Assembly (NCBI GenBank): GCA_016721905.1
Contig: JADKHH010000023.1
Coordinates: 248,001 to 312,000 of the forward strand
From: Candidatus Opimibacter skivensis
GTDB lineage: Bacteria > Bacteroidota > Bacteroidia > Chitinophagales > Saprospiraceae
Length of the DNA stretch: 64,000 bases
Direction of reading: 5' to 3'
The notes under the pieces were generated by a model. It worked only from the letters and a program-made list of their open reading frames with translations, was not told where the DNA came from and did not search any database. Below, piece by piece: positions 52,513 to 62,800 of this stretch; position 1 is the first letter of the stretch; the number at the start of each line of letters is the position of its first letter. The translations under genes and the position numbers were made by a program.

Positions 52513-55398
52513 CTAACGCACAACCGTCACATCCCCCGACAACACCTCCTCTTTCTCTACACTCCCGTCCAAATACTTGTATTTGATCAGATAGACATAA
52601 ACTCCCGGCAAAGCCTCTTCACTTGCAAAAAAACCATCCCATTGAAATGGAATTTGATTAGAAGCAAACACCAGATTGCCCCAACGATCAAATATGGAAC
52701 CCTCCAGGGAAATAACCTGCAGGTCTGATCCAAAGCCTATGGAAAAGATATCATTGACTCCGTTGGCATCCGGAGAAAATATATTTGGAATATAGATATT
52801 GTCACCCAGGGCTTCACTACAATTTAGGTCTGGATAAACTTCAACAACCTGTGAGATAGTTTTACAAAGGACTGCCAGCTCAATGGTGTATAACCCTGGA
52901 GAACTAATTTCAATCGAAGGTGCGTTTGATCCTGTGCTCCACAAGTATTCAGCTACAAAGTTTTGTGTCGCATCGAGTGTGATGACTTCTCCGGCACACC
53001 AAGGCATCGAAGCATCCAGATTAAGTTGCGGAATGTCGGTGTCGTAATCGATTACGATCTCATCGAATACAACACCACAATCATTGCTGAGCATGAGTGA
53101 ATAGGTTCCCGGACGGTCAGCGATCATATGTAACATGCCGCTTCCATCCTGCCATAATACATCATCAAAAATGGATGGTGATGACAGCAGTAATATTTCC
53201 CCATGACAAAGGGTTGTATCCGGACCCAAAGAAAAGGGATCAGGTGCATGGAGGTAATCAACCACTATAGTATCAGCAGCATCGCCACAAAGGTTAGATT
53301 CTGTAAGAACGTAAGTGCCAGGTGTATTCACTACAAATGTAGATGATGCAGAACCATCCTGCCATTCAATACTTGTTTCAGCAGCAGCATTGGAGGTCAG
53401 TATTAAAGAATTGCCTTCACACAACGTAGTATCTGCAGGCAATGCAGGGGTTGGGACAGTGCCGGACAAATTAACTGCGATGGTATCTGAAGCTGATCCG
53501 CAATGGTTATTTATTTCCAGTATGTATATGCCAGACTCCGTTGTTGTAAAGTCAGGATTTGTAGATCCATCCTGCCATATATAGTTGGCATCAACAATGC
53601 CTGACTCAATAGTAATAGTTTCACCAACACAGCCTTCAACATCCGGGCCAAGATCAAGTGGTTGAATAGCCGCCTGCAAGGTTACCTGGATGGTATCAAA
53701 TACAGTGCCGCACAAATTACTAACTGCTACATGCACTTCACCTGGCGCAATGACATTATAGGTTGAAGCAGAGGAGCCATCAGACCATAACCAGGAGTCC
53801 ACTCCTGAAAAAGCAGGTGCCAGTAAGTGCGATTCACCGGTGCATAATTGAATGTCCGCACCTAATGCAATGGTAGGAAGCATCCCTCCATTGAGCACTA
53901 TGGTTGTATCCGCATCAGAACCACAGGTATTCGTCACAGTCACACTATAGGTGCCAGGAGAGGTGACATGGATTTGTTGATCTTGTGAATTGTCACTCCA
54001 GCGGTAGGTGGCATCAGGAATGGCTGCATCCAGCGTTAATGTCTCACCAACACACAGGTTTAATTGATGAGGTAAGATCACCTGAGGTGCATCAATAATG
54101 GAAACTACAATAGTATCCGAAACCGAACTGCATTCATTTGAGATCTGTAGGTAATAACTGCCTGTAGTTGTAACTAAAAAAGATTCTGCCGTAGAGTTGT
54201 CCTGCCATAGGAAATCAGCACCAAAATTATTGGCATGCAGGAAGACTTGTTGGCCGGAACACAACGAAATGTCAGCACCAAAGTCTAGTGGTGCAACAGG
54301 ATTAGTGTAATCAACAACCACCGTATCCGCCACTGATCCACATTGATCCGTAATGGTCAGCATATACGTTCCAGGTGCTGTAACTAATAAGGTGTCGGCT
54401 ACAGAGTTATCCTGCCATGCGTAATCTCCATTTGTTGGATTAGTTGCCAGGGTTATAGTTTCTCCGGTGCATAAGACCACATCAGGGCCAAGGTCAATCG
54501 CACTTAAGTCTTCGATTATGACTTGAATAGAATCTACACCTGTGCGACATCCATCTGAGATGGTAAGGCTATAGGTGCCAGAGGCAGTTACGGTCAATGT
54601 CTCTGCATGGCTACCGTCCTCCCAGTTGTAGAAGTAACCGGTTAATCCCGGGTCGATCTCATACGTGGAACAAGAGGAAGCGGGGCCACCCAGATCAAAT
54701 ACAATCGCATCATCTTCAGTGATTTCAACCAGGCTGACATCATCAATATAGTAGTAGGACCATAAATTGGTACAAGGCTGTTCAAGCGGTGTTTGCAGGT
54801 CAGACGCGAAATTGCCTAAAGTCACGTATTGTTCGCCACCGTCAGCAGTAAAGCATCCGGATATGAGTGTCCAGTTTTCTTTGTCATTGAGAAAGCCTAT
54901 ATCAGCGGTTACCTGGGGTGTTACCTGCAGGACGCCTGTTCCAAATTCATTAGGATCATCAGAAGAAAAGTAAATACCAATATTTTCCGAAGCGCAACCG
55001 AATTCAGCCTGACTCACATAAAAACTAACACTATAGAGGGAGCCAGCAACTAATGGCTGCAATAATGGGGCTTGCAGGTATTCCCTGTACACTGTTCCGG
55101 GGCCTCTAACATATACACCGGCATATCCACCATCTCCATGGGCAGTTTGGTTGCCGACAAAATTGTCCGGAACACCTGACTGACCCAAATTAGCGCAAGA
55201 ATTGAAAATATCCGGAGTACCGAGGGTGGGTCCAAACCAAGGGGCTGCTGGTGTAGGGCCCCATGTCCCAGGCCCGCTGGGGCAGGTGGTGAGCGACTCA
55301 AAACCTGGATTTGGGATCAGGTTTTGTGCTAATAAAGGGCTGTGTGCCTTTATTAAAAATAAAAGGAACACGAGCCTTAACGGCAATAGATAGTTCAT
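52513..55398 (-). CDS. Giant CHU_C surface protein, copy A (intact)
   Basis: The ATG at 55398 (961 residues) gives a signal peptide ending SPLLAQ. The N-domain (NLIPNPGFESLTTCPSGPGTW ... YYYIDDVSLVEI, to about 225) is a jelly-roll, lectin-like module seen in Saprospiraceae surface proteins. Eight ~80-residue Ig/PKD-like repeats follow (LGPDVVLCTGETITL ... YAWQDNS ... PGTYMLTITDQCGSVADTVVV), each with a conserved cysteine pair. A complete gliding-motility C-terminal domain (YIPNIFSPDANGVNDIF, FDRWGNLVF, WDG, VTVVR) ends it. It should be exported by the type IX system and attached to the surface, probably as an adhesin. Related copies follow at 55902 and 59880. Confidence 0.9.
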   Translation of the reverse strand: MNYLLPLRLVFLLFLIKAHSPLLAQNLIPNPGFESLTTCPSGPGTWGPTPAAPWFGPTLGTPDIFNSCANLGQSGVPDNFVGNQTAHGDGGYAGVYVRGPGTVYREYLQAPLLQPLVAGSLYSVSFYVSQAEFGCASENIGIYFSSDDPNEFGTGVLQVTPQVTADIGFLNDKENWTLISGCFTADGGEQYVTLGNFASDLQTPLEQPCTNLWSYYYIDDVSLVEITEDDAIVFDLGGPASSCSTYEIDPGLTGYFYNWEDGSHAETLTVTASGTYSLTISDGCRTGVDSIQVIIEDLSAIDLGPDVVLCTGETITLATNPTNGDYAWQDNSVADTLLVTAPGTYMLTITDQCGSVADTVVVDYTNPVAPLDFGADISLCSGQQVFLHANNFGADFLWQDNSTAESFLVTTTGSYYLQISNECSSVSDTIVVSIIDAPQVILPHQLNLCVGETLTLDAAIPDATYRWSDNSQDQQIHVTSPGTYSVTVTNTCGSDADTTIVLNGGMLPTIALGADIQLCTGESHLLAPAFSGVDSWLWSDGSSASTYNVIAPGEVHVAVSNLCGTVFDTIQVTLQAAIQPLDLGPDVEGCVGETITIESGIVDANYIWQDGSTNPDFTTTESGIYILEINNHCGSASDTIAVNLSGTVPTPALPADTTLCEGNSLILTSNAAAETSIEWQDGSASSTFVVNTPGTYVLTESNLCGDAADTIVVDYLHAPDPFSLGPDTTLCHGEILLLSSPSIFDDVLWQDGSGMLHMIADRPGTYSLMLSNDCGVVFDEIVIDYDTDIPQLNLDASMPWCAGEVITLDATQNFVAEYLWSTGSNAPSIEISSPGLYTIELAVLCKTISQVVEVYPDLNCSEALGDNIYIPNIFSPDANGVNDIFSIGFGSDLQVISLEGSIFDRWGNLVFASNQIPFQWDGFFASEEALPGVYVYLIKYKYLDGSVEKEEVLSGDVTVVR

Positions 55399-55600
55399 CC
55401 TTGGGGGGATATGCAAATAAAAAAAATAAGGTCTTGGAGAGGGTGGGCAAAGGTATGTTAACCGAGTGTATTACAGTAATGTTTAATGTAAATTAATTCT
55501 AATATCTTATTGGTTTATTTGTTTAAGTTGGGACTCATGTTGAGCTCAATACTAATTCTCCAAAGTATTGAAAATCATGCCCTTAGCATTAAGCCATTTA

Positions 55601-55726
55601 GCCGTTTTTAACGGCAGGTAAGTACAAAGAATAAATGAAGTTGGACTTAGGTTGACTTAAGTCCGCGTACGTCAGATTAAAAAAATCATCATCCTGGCAC
55701 AAATCAACGTAGCCGTTTTTAACGGC
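55601..55726. repeat. Two GCCGTTTTTAACGGC hairpins
   Basis: Identical 15-base hairpins at 55601-55615 and 55712-55726, each followed by AGG, flank a third inverted pair (GGACTTA/TAAGTCC, 55634-55656). All lie in the 485-base gap between CHU_C copies A and B. No gene is present. Confidence 0.6.
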
Positions 55727-55753
55727 AGGAGAAAAGCAAAAAATGATCACGAT

Positions 55754-55888
55754 GACCCCCTACCCCCTGAAAGGGGGACTTGAAGAAAAAAAATGTTTTA
55801 AAGTCTTCAACATATTGAATCACTCTGCTCCCCCTTTCAGGGGGTAGGGGGTCTGATGATCATCCAATCTTTCAGGGGGTTGGGGGTC
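55754..55888. repeat. Inverted repeat GACCCCCTACCCCCTG, second copy plus a partial third arm
   Basis: Left arm 55754-55779 and right arm 55829-55853 match the element at 52396-52497. A further partial arm (CTTTCAGGGGGTTGGGGGTC, about 55869-55888) lies beside the stop of CHU_C copy B, repeated with its TGATGATCAT tail. The loop sequence differs from the first copy. Confidence 0.8.
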
Positions 55889-55901
55889 TGATGATCATCG
55901 A

Positions 55902-56765
55902 TCACTTCACTAGCGTCACATCCCCCGCAAACACCTCCTCTCTCTCAACACTTCCTTCCAGATAGGTGCATTTGATATGATACACATACACTCCAGGCAA
56001 TACTTCATCATTTGCGTAGAGACCATCCCATTGAAAAGGAATCGCTTCAGATGAATACACGAGATTGCCCCAGCGATCAAAAATGGAACCTGTCATCGCA
56101 GTGACCTGCAGGTCTGAACCAAAGCTCAGCGCAAAGACATCATTGATGCCATCATCATTTGGCGAAAAGACATTCGGAATGTAAATATCATTATGCACAT
56201 CCGGTTCGATACAATCTACTCCTGGTAATACATCCACTTCCAGAGATGCCATACTGCAAGTTGTTCCAACATCGATCGTATACACCCCAGGTGTGAGAAT
56301 TTGAATCGCTGGTGAAGTGGCTCCGGTACTCCAGCTATAGACTGCAGGAAATGGTTGAGTGGCGTCAAGGGTGACGAGGTCTCCCGGGCACAAAGAAATA
56401 GATGGAGCAAGATTTAACTGAGGGATGTTGTAGTCATATTCCACTACAAGTTCATCTGTCTCACTACCACAAGCATTGCTGATTTGTAATGAATATGTTC
56501 CAGCCTGATTGGCAACAAGGCTTGTCTGATCACTTCCGTCCTGCCACAGGATGGTATATGATGTGGCAGGAGCATAGAGGGTCTGCGTTTCACCTGGACA
56601 AAGTGTTGCATCAGGTCCCAGCGTAAATGTATCCGGTGCATCGAGATAAGTCACTATGATTGTATCTGTAGCTGAACCGCAATTGTTACTGCATCCGTAA
56701 CCGTAAACACAGCCAGACCTGTCCTGTGGTATAATCCGGGATCCGTGTCGAACCATCTTGCCCAT
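55902..56765 (-). pseudogene. Giant CHU_C surface protein, copy B, C-terminal fragment
   Basis: Last of three visible fragments of copy B (55902-59679). It carries two Ig/PKD-like repeats (DTFTLGPDATLCPGETQTLYA; LAPSISLCPGDLVTLDATQP) and the complete gliding-motility C-terminal domain (YIPNVFSPNDDGINDVF, FDRWGNLVYSSEAIP, VTLVK). The first ~30 residues are out of frame with the family. The C-terminal coding DNA is nearly identical to that of copy C (59890-60135), much more so than the repeats. Confidence 0.75.
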
Positions 56766-56818
56766 ACATAGTGCACGCCTGCTCGGGTAAGGTCAGGAGC
56801 GGTTCAATGATGACGATT

Positions 56819-57109
56819 TCACCCTGACATCCCTTGGATAGTCCCGTTCCACCAAACAGGATCAAGTTGAGGGCCTAGTGTGCTTTCAGTGACTTCCAGG
56901 GTATCTGTTGATGTGCCGCACTCGTTGGAGATAGTAAGGATGATGGTTTCTTCCCGGGTGGACTGATAGGTGTTTCCTGTTGAACCATCCTGCCACAAGT
57001 ATTGGACATTTGCAATACCAGGTGAAAGTGAAATGATTTCGCCTGGGCAAAGCGATTGATCGGGTCCAAGATTAAGATCCGCTACATCAGGTAATGCACT
57101 TATCACCAT
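56819..57109 (-). pseudogene. Giant CHU_C surface protein, copy B, middle fragment
   Basis: One Ig/PKD-like repeat (LNLGPDQSLCPGEIISLSPG ... YLWQDGSTGNTYQ ... LTISNECGTSTDTLEV) in a frame shifted relative to both neighbours. In-frame codons before its ATG continue the family up to about 57240. Between 56690 and 56830 pieces of the next repeats (GVHYVW, QDGST, LAVFTVTDA, NNCGSATDTI) appear in changing frames, so several indels are present. Confidence 0.65.
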
Positions 57110-57213
57110 AGTATCGAATGATTGCCCACAACTATTGGTGATTGAAGCAAAGACTGATCCTGTGCCCGAAGTAGTATAGTCAGGAGTTGTTGATCCATCA
57201 GGCCAAACAATAT

Positions 57214-59679
57214 TTACGCCAGGCGTATTGATTGTAAGTGTATTGATTCACCTGAACAAAGGGAAGTATCTACACCGAGATCAAGTAGTGGAATAGCCGG
57301 TAGCAAGGTTACCTGAAGTGTATCATATGCATTTCCACATGAGTTATTTACTGCAACGTGGATCTGACCTTCATCGGTAACTGAAAAGGTAGGAGCAGTT
57401 GAGCCATCCTGCCATACCCAGGAATTGACGTCTGAAAAAGTTGGTTCTAATAGGATTGATTCCCCGCTACAAAGCTGGAGGTCATTTCCTAACGCAATGG
57501 TTGGTGCCGGGCCTCCATTTAAAACGATGGTTGAATCTGCACTGGTACCGCAGGAATCAGAGACAGTCACGCTATAGGTGCCGGGTGTTGTAACCTGGAG
57601 TTGTTGATTTTGCGAATTGTCATTCCATAAGTAAGAAACACCGGTAATGAGGGCATCAAGGGTCACAAATTCACCCTGACACAGACTAAGCTGATCCGGT
57701 AAATCAACCTGGGGAGGATTGTCTTCGATAGTCACCACTATGGTATCTGCTACTGAACTGCAAGCATTTGAAATCTGTAGAAAGTAGGTTCCTGAGACTG
57801 TGACCTGAAATGAATCAGCTGTTGAATTATCCTGCCAGAGATAATTGGCACCAGGGCTATTGGCATGCAGCGAGACCTGGCCTCCGGTACAGAGTGTCTG
57901 GTCAGGACCGAAATCAAGTGGAGAAATCGCTGATGAATAATTTATAGTAACACTATCCGATACTATTCCACATTGATTGGCGATGGTCAGAAAGTACAAT
58001 CCAGGGGAGGAGACTAAAAAGGTGTTTGCTGTTGACGTGTCTTGCCAAAGGTATGATGCAATAATTGAGTCTGCGGCAAGAAGGATCGTTTCACCGCTAC
58101 ATAGAATGGTATCTGGTCCCAAGTCAACAACCGGTGTAGTAAAGCCTGTCACATTGATCAGGTCACTTCCTGAACCACAATCATTGGATATTGTAACAGA
58201 ATACACGCCAGGTGTAGTGATTTCATAATTTAATGAATTGCTTGCGTCCTGCCAGTGAATATTTCCTGAACTGGGGTCAAGTACAATAGAAAGAGTATCT
58301 CCTGTACAGATCGTTTGATCAGCAAGCCCCAGTTCTATCAATGGCACGTCAAGTTCTGTAAGCATGATCTCATCACTTGTGGATCCGCAAATATTACTGA
58401 CGGTTACTGTATAGGTGCCTTCGTCCGATGCACTGTAATAGGAGGAGGTGCTTCCGTCATGCCATATATAATCCCCTAGCAGTGGATCTAATGAAAAAAT
58501 CACTTCATCCCCTGCACAAAAATTAATATCGTCGCCTAAATCCAATGCCGGGGGTTCCATCACATCAATGACAATGATATCTGAAGTGGTGTTGCACCCA
58601 TCATCCAGGGTAACTGAATAGGTGCCTGGTGTGGTTATACTATATTCAGGTCCATGGGATCCATCCTGCCATGTATACTCACTGAGTGTCGGATCAAGAG
58701 AAATGGAATACTCCCCACCATCGCAAAATATGTCTTGAGGCGGCCCGATATCTAAAGGGTCAAGCGTAGTTAGAATAGTAACTTCAATAGAATCTATTCC
58801 ATAGTTACATCCGTCAGATGTAATCGTGAGGCTATAGGTTCCGGATTCAGTCACGGTAAGGCTAGGTCCTTGGCTACCATTTTCCCAATGATAATAATAA
58901 CCGGAAAGACCAGGATCAATTTCGTATTCCAGGCATGCAGTAACAGGGTCACCGAGTTCAAGGGGTATTTCTGCCGGGCCAGCCACTGCCTCCACGGTAA
59001 CATTCTCAATATAATAGTAAGAAAATTCGTCAGTGCAACTTGGACTAAGTGGAGTGTCAGCATCAGTATGAAAATTCCCAAGCGTTATATATTCCTCTCC
59101 GCCCTGGGCTTTTAGGCAACCTGAAATCAGGGTCCAACCTTCCGTATCAGTCAAAAAACCTTGATCGGATTCTACCTGGGGTACAACATTCATGGCAGAG
59201 ACATAGGTTTGCCATGGAGGGTCTTCTGAAAAGAAAGCACCTATTTGCGTAACTCCGCAGTCATAAAATTCTGAGAGACTGACGTAAAAACTAACATTAT
59301 AATAGGTACCTGCTGTCAGAGGCTGAAGTAATTGGGCCATAATATATTCCCGGTATTCGTAATAGGCAAAGTAGCAAAAGAAACCACCGTAGCCTTCGCC
59401 GGTCAAAGGAATCTGTGTGCCGAAAAAGTTAACTGGAACATCAACGTCGGGGAAGGTAGCACAAACATTAAAAATATCCGGAGTTCCAAATGTTGGCCCA
59501 TCCCATGGAGGCGCAAACAAGGGTGCGACTCCGCCATAGTAATCCGGACACATAGAGATCGTATCAAAGCTATAGTTAGGGACGAGGTTCTGTGCCTTCA
59601 ATAACAATCCCAGCCCTATAAAAACAAGGAAGAGAGTGATTCTTATAACTAAAAGGGATATCATTCCTTGGGGCTTCAT
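57214..59679 (-). pseudogene. Giant CHU_C surface protein, copy B, N-terminal fragment
   Basis: 821 codons. A signal peptide ends GLLLKAQ (start at 59679 or the inner ATG MISLLVIRITLFLVF). The N-domain parallels copies A and C (NLVPNYSFDTISMCPDYYGG ... YYYIENVTVEA). About seven Ig/PKD-like repeats follow. The frame ends after TSLCSGESI. Restoring one base near 57241 gives T-L-T-I-N-T-P-G-V-N-I-V-W and continues the family. If the breaks are sequencing errors, copy B is a functional ~1260-residue surface protein. It is in tandem with copy A downstream and copy C upstream. Confidence 0.8.
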
Positions 59680-59814
59680 ACATTCATCTTATGTCTGTAT
59701 TCTAAGGGAAGATAGGGATTTTACTATAATCCCTATTTGAAGTTTGTAATTGCCATCCTATTGAAGCTACGGCTTAGTCTGGAGATATCAACTTGACAGC
59801 CAAAGACTCATGGC

Positions 59815-59882
59815 GCATTCACCTTCTCGCTTTTTCTCTCACACCTCTCACGTTCTCTCGTTCTCACGCTCTCACGCTCTCA
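59815..59882 (-). repeat. GTGAGAGCGTGAGAG word array after CHU_C copy C
   Basis: On the minus strand the stop of copy C (59880) runs straight into GAGAGCGTGAGAACGAGAG-type words, continuing outward for about 65 bases. A shorter GAGAGTAAGA array is at 9945. No gene lies in the 200-base gap to copy B. Confidence 0.65.
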
Positions 59883-62800
59883 CCTTACCACCGTCACATC
59901 CCCCGCAAACACCTCTTCCTTCTCAATACTTCCTTCCAGATAGGTGCATTTGATATGATACACATACACTCCAGGCAATACTTCGTCATTTGCATATAAA
60001 CCATCCCATTGAAAAGGAATCGCTTCAGATGAATACACAAGATTGCCCCACCGATCAAAAATGGAACCTGTCATCGCCGTGACCTCCAAGTCTGAACCAA
60101 AGCTCATCGCAAAGACATCATTGATTCCATCTCCATCAGGCGAGAATACATTTGGTATATAGACTTGAGTATGGACATCAATTACAAAACAATCTGTATC
60201 AGGATAAACCTCCACCTCTTGGGTGGATGTGGAACATGGCACAGTCACTTCTACATTATAATTTCCTGGAGCTGTAATCTCAACTGAAGGTGTTGTCACC
60301 CCGGTGCTCCAGATGTAAGCCGCCGCAAACGATTGGGTCGCATCCAGCGTGATGATGTCTCCTGTACACCATGGAATCGAAGCATCCAGATTGAATTGCG
60401 GGATATGCGTATCATAGCTGACTTCAATTTCATCTCTGACTACACCGCAATCATTACTCAGTTGTAAGGAGTAAGTACCCGGTTTGTTGACGAGAAGATG
60501 AAGCATCCCGCTTCCATCCTGCCACTGTACATCAAAGAAGATAGAAGGTGATGACAGGAGAATCGTTTCCCCCGGACAAAGTGTTGTGTCTGGTCCAAGA
60601 GAGAAGGGCAATGGTGTATCCACAAAATCGACATGAATAGTATCAGCTGCCTCACCACACGAATTTGAAGCGGTAACAAAGAAAGTACCTGGACCATTTA
60701 CATCGTAGGAAGGTGATGCGGATCCATCCTGCCACAGGATGTCCGATGAATTGACTGGAGCATGCAGCGTATAGATTTCCCCGGTGCATAATGTGGTATC
60801 CGATCCCAAAGAAAACGAACCGGGCGCATCCAGATAAGTAACCAGGATATCATCTGTTTCAGTACCACACTGGTTTGTAACAGAAAGGCTATAAAGTCCG
60901 GCAGTTGAAATCAGGTAAGTGGTTGTAGCTGTTCCATCCTGCCATTGAATATCAAATGAAGTTACGGGCGCATCCAGGTTGAGTGTTTCTCCATCACATA
61001 ATGTGGTATCAGGTCCAAAGGAAAATGGAGCAGGCGCATCGAGATAGGTGACGAGTATCGTGTCAATCTTTACACCACAATGATTAGATTCGAGGAGTGT
61101 ATATAAGCCTGAGGATGTAACAATAAAAGAAGACGAACCAGATCCATCCTGCCATTCAATACTGGTGCCTGCAGCCGCGGTTGAGTTTAAGGCTAATGTA
61201 CTGCCATCACAAAGTGTAGTATCTACACCCAATGATGGAGTAGGGGGAACTCCGGATATGTCAACGAGAATGGTATCTGCATCGGTACCGCAATTGTTGC
61301 TGACCTGGAGAATGAACTGACCTGACAGGGTTGTCATGAAGTCAGAATCTGTCGATCCATCCTGCCACAAATAAGTTACGCCAGAAATGCCTGAAGGGAT
61401 GAGTACAGCATCACCTTCACAAGCCTGGATATCCTGTCCGAGATCCACCTGTGGCCCTTGCGTGCTTTCGAAAACTTCGAGAGTGTCTGTTGCAGACCCA
61501 CACGAATTTGAAATCGTCAGGATGATGGTTTCTTGTTGTGTTGTCTGGAAGCTGTCAAGTGCTGATCCGTCATGCCATAGGTAGGTGACGTTAGGGATGC
61601 CCGGGCCGATGGTGATGACTTCACCGGGACAAAGAGATTGATCTGTGCCCAGGTTTAGATTTGGAATAGCTGGTAATGCATTTGCAATGAGTGTATCAAA
61701 CGATTGGCCGCAACTGTTGGAGATGATAGCAGAAATCAAGCCTGGGCCGTTGACCTGTAAGTCAGGATTACTGGAGCCATCTGACCAGAGAATATTTACA
61801 CCCGGCTCGCTGATGGTTAGTGTAAAGGATTCTCCCGGACAGAGTGAAGTATCTGCTCCCAGGTCAAGAGGTGGTGTTGCAGCAAGCAAATTTGTTACGA
61901 GGGTATCATAGGCTGTGCCGCATGAGTTACTCACAGCGACATGGACGGCACCAGCATTGGTTATCATATACGTTGGTGAAACTGACCCATCCTGCCAAAG
62001 CCAGGAAGTGACGTTTGAAAAAACGGGAGATATTAGAATGGTGTCACCTGGACACAGACCAACATCATTGCCAAGTGCAACGGACGGAGCCAGGCCACCA
62101 TCAGAGACGATTGTAGTATCCACATCGCTGCCACATGAATTGGTCACCGTCACGCTGTAAGTCCCGGGAGCATTGACCTGGAGTTGTTGATTTTGGGAAT
62201 TGTCATTCCACAAATATGTCACGCCGGTAACAGACGGATCAAGTATTATATTTCCTCCCTGACAAATGCTGAGTTGATCCGGTAAATCAACCTGAGGAGG
62301 ATTGTTATTGACAGTTACTTCGATCGTGTCAGAGAGTAGGCTGCAATCATTGAAGGCATCAACGATGTAGGTTCCTGCAGTCGTGACGATCAGATATTCT
62401 TCGGTGCTGAAATCCTGCCAGAGATAACCTGCTCCGGGGCTATTGGCATGCAGCACGACTTGTTCGCCTGGACATAGGCTAACATCCGGTCCGAGGTTAG
62501 GAGGAAGGACATTAGAAGTGTAATTGACCTCTATAGCATCTGAAGAACTTCCGCAGTCATTGGTTATGGTTAGCGAATACGTACCGGAATTTGTCACCGG
62601 AAATTCTTCATCAATTGAATTATCCTGCCATAGATACAATCCATTATTATCCGCATTAGTCAAGTGGATTGTATCACCTTCACAAACCTCTAAGTCATCA
62701 CCCAGGTCCGTCACAGGTGGATTGAGCAGGAGTATATTCATCTGGTCAATAGCTGATCCGCATTCATTGGATACTGTAACTGAATAGATGCCGGGAGTGG

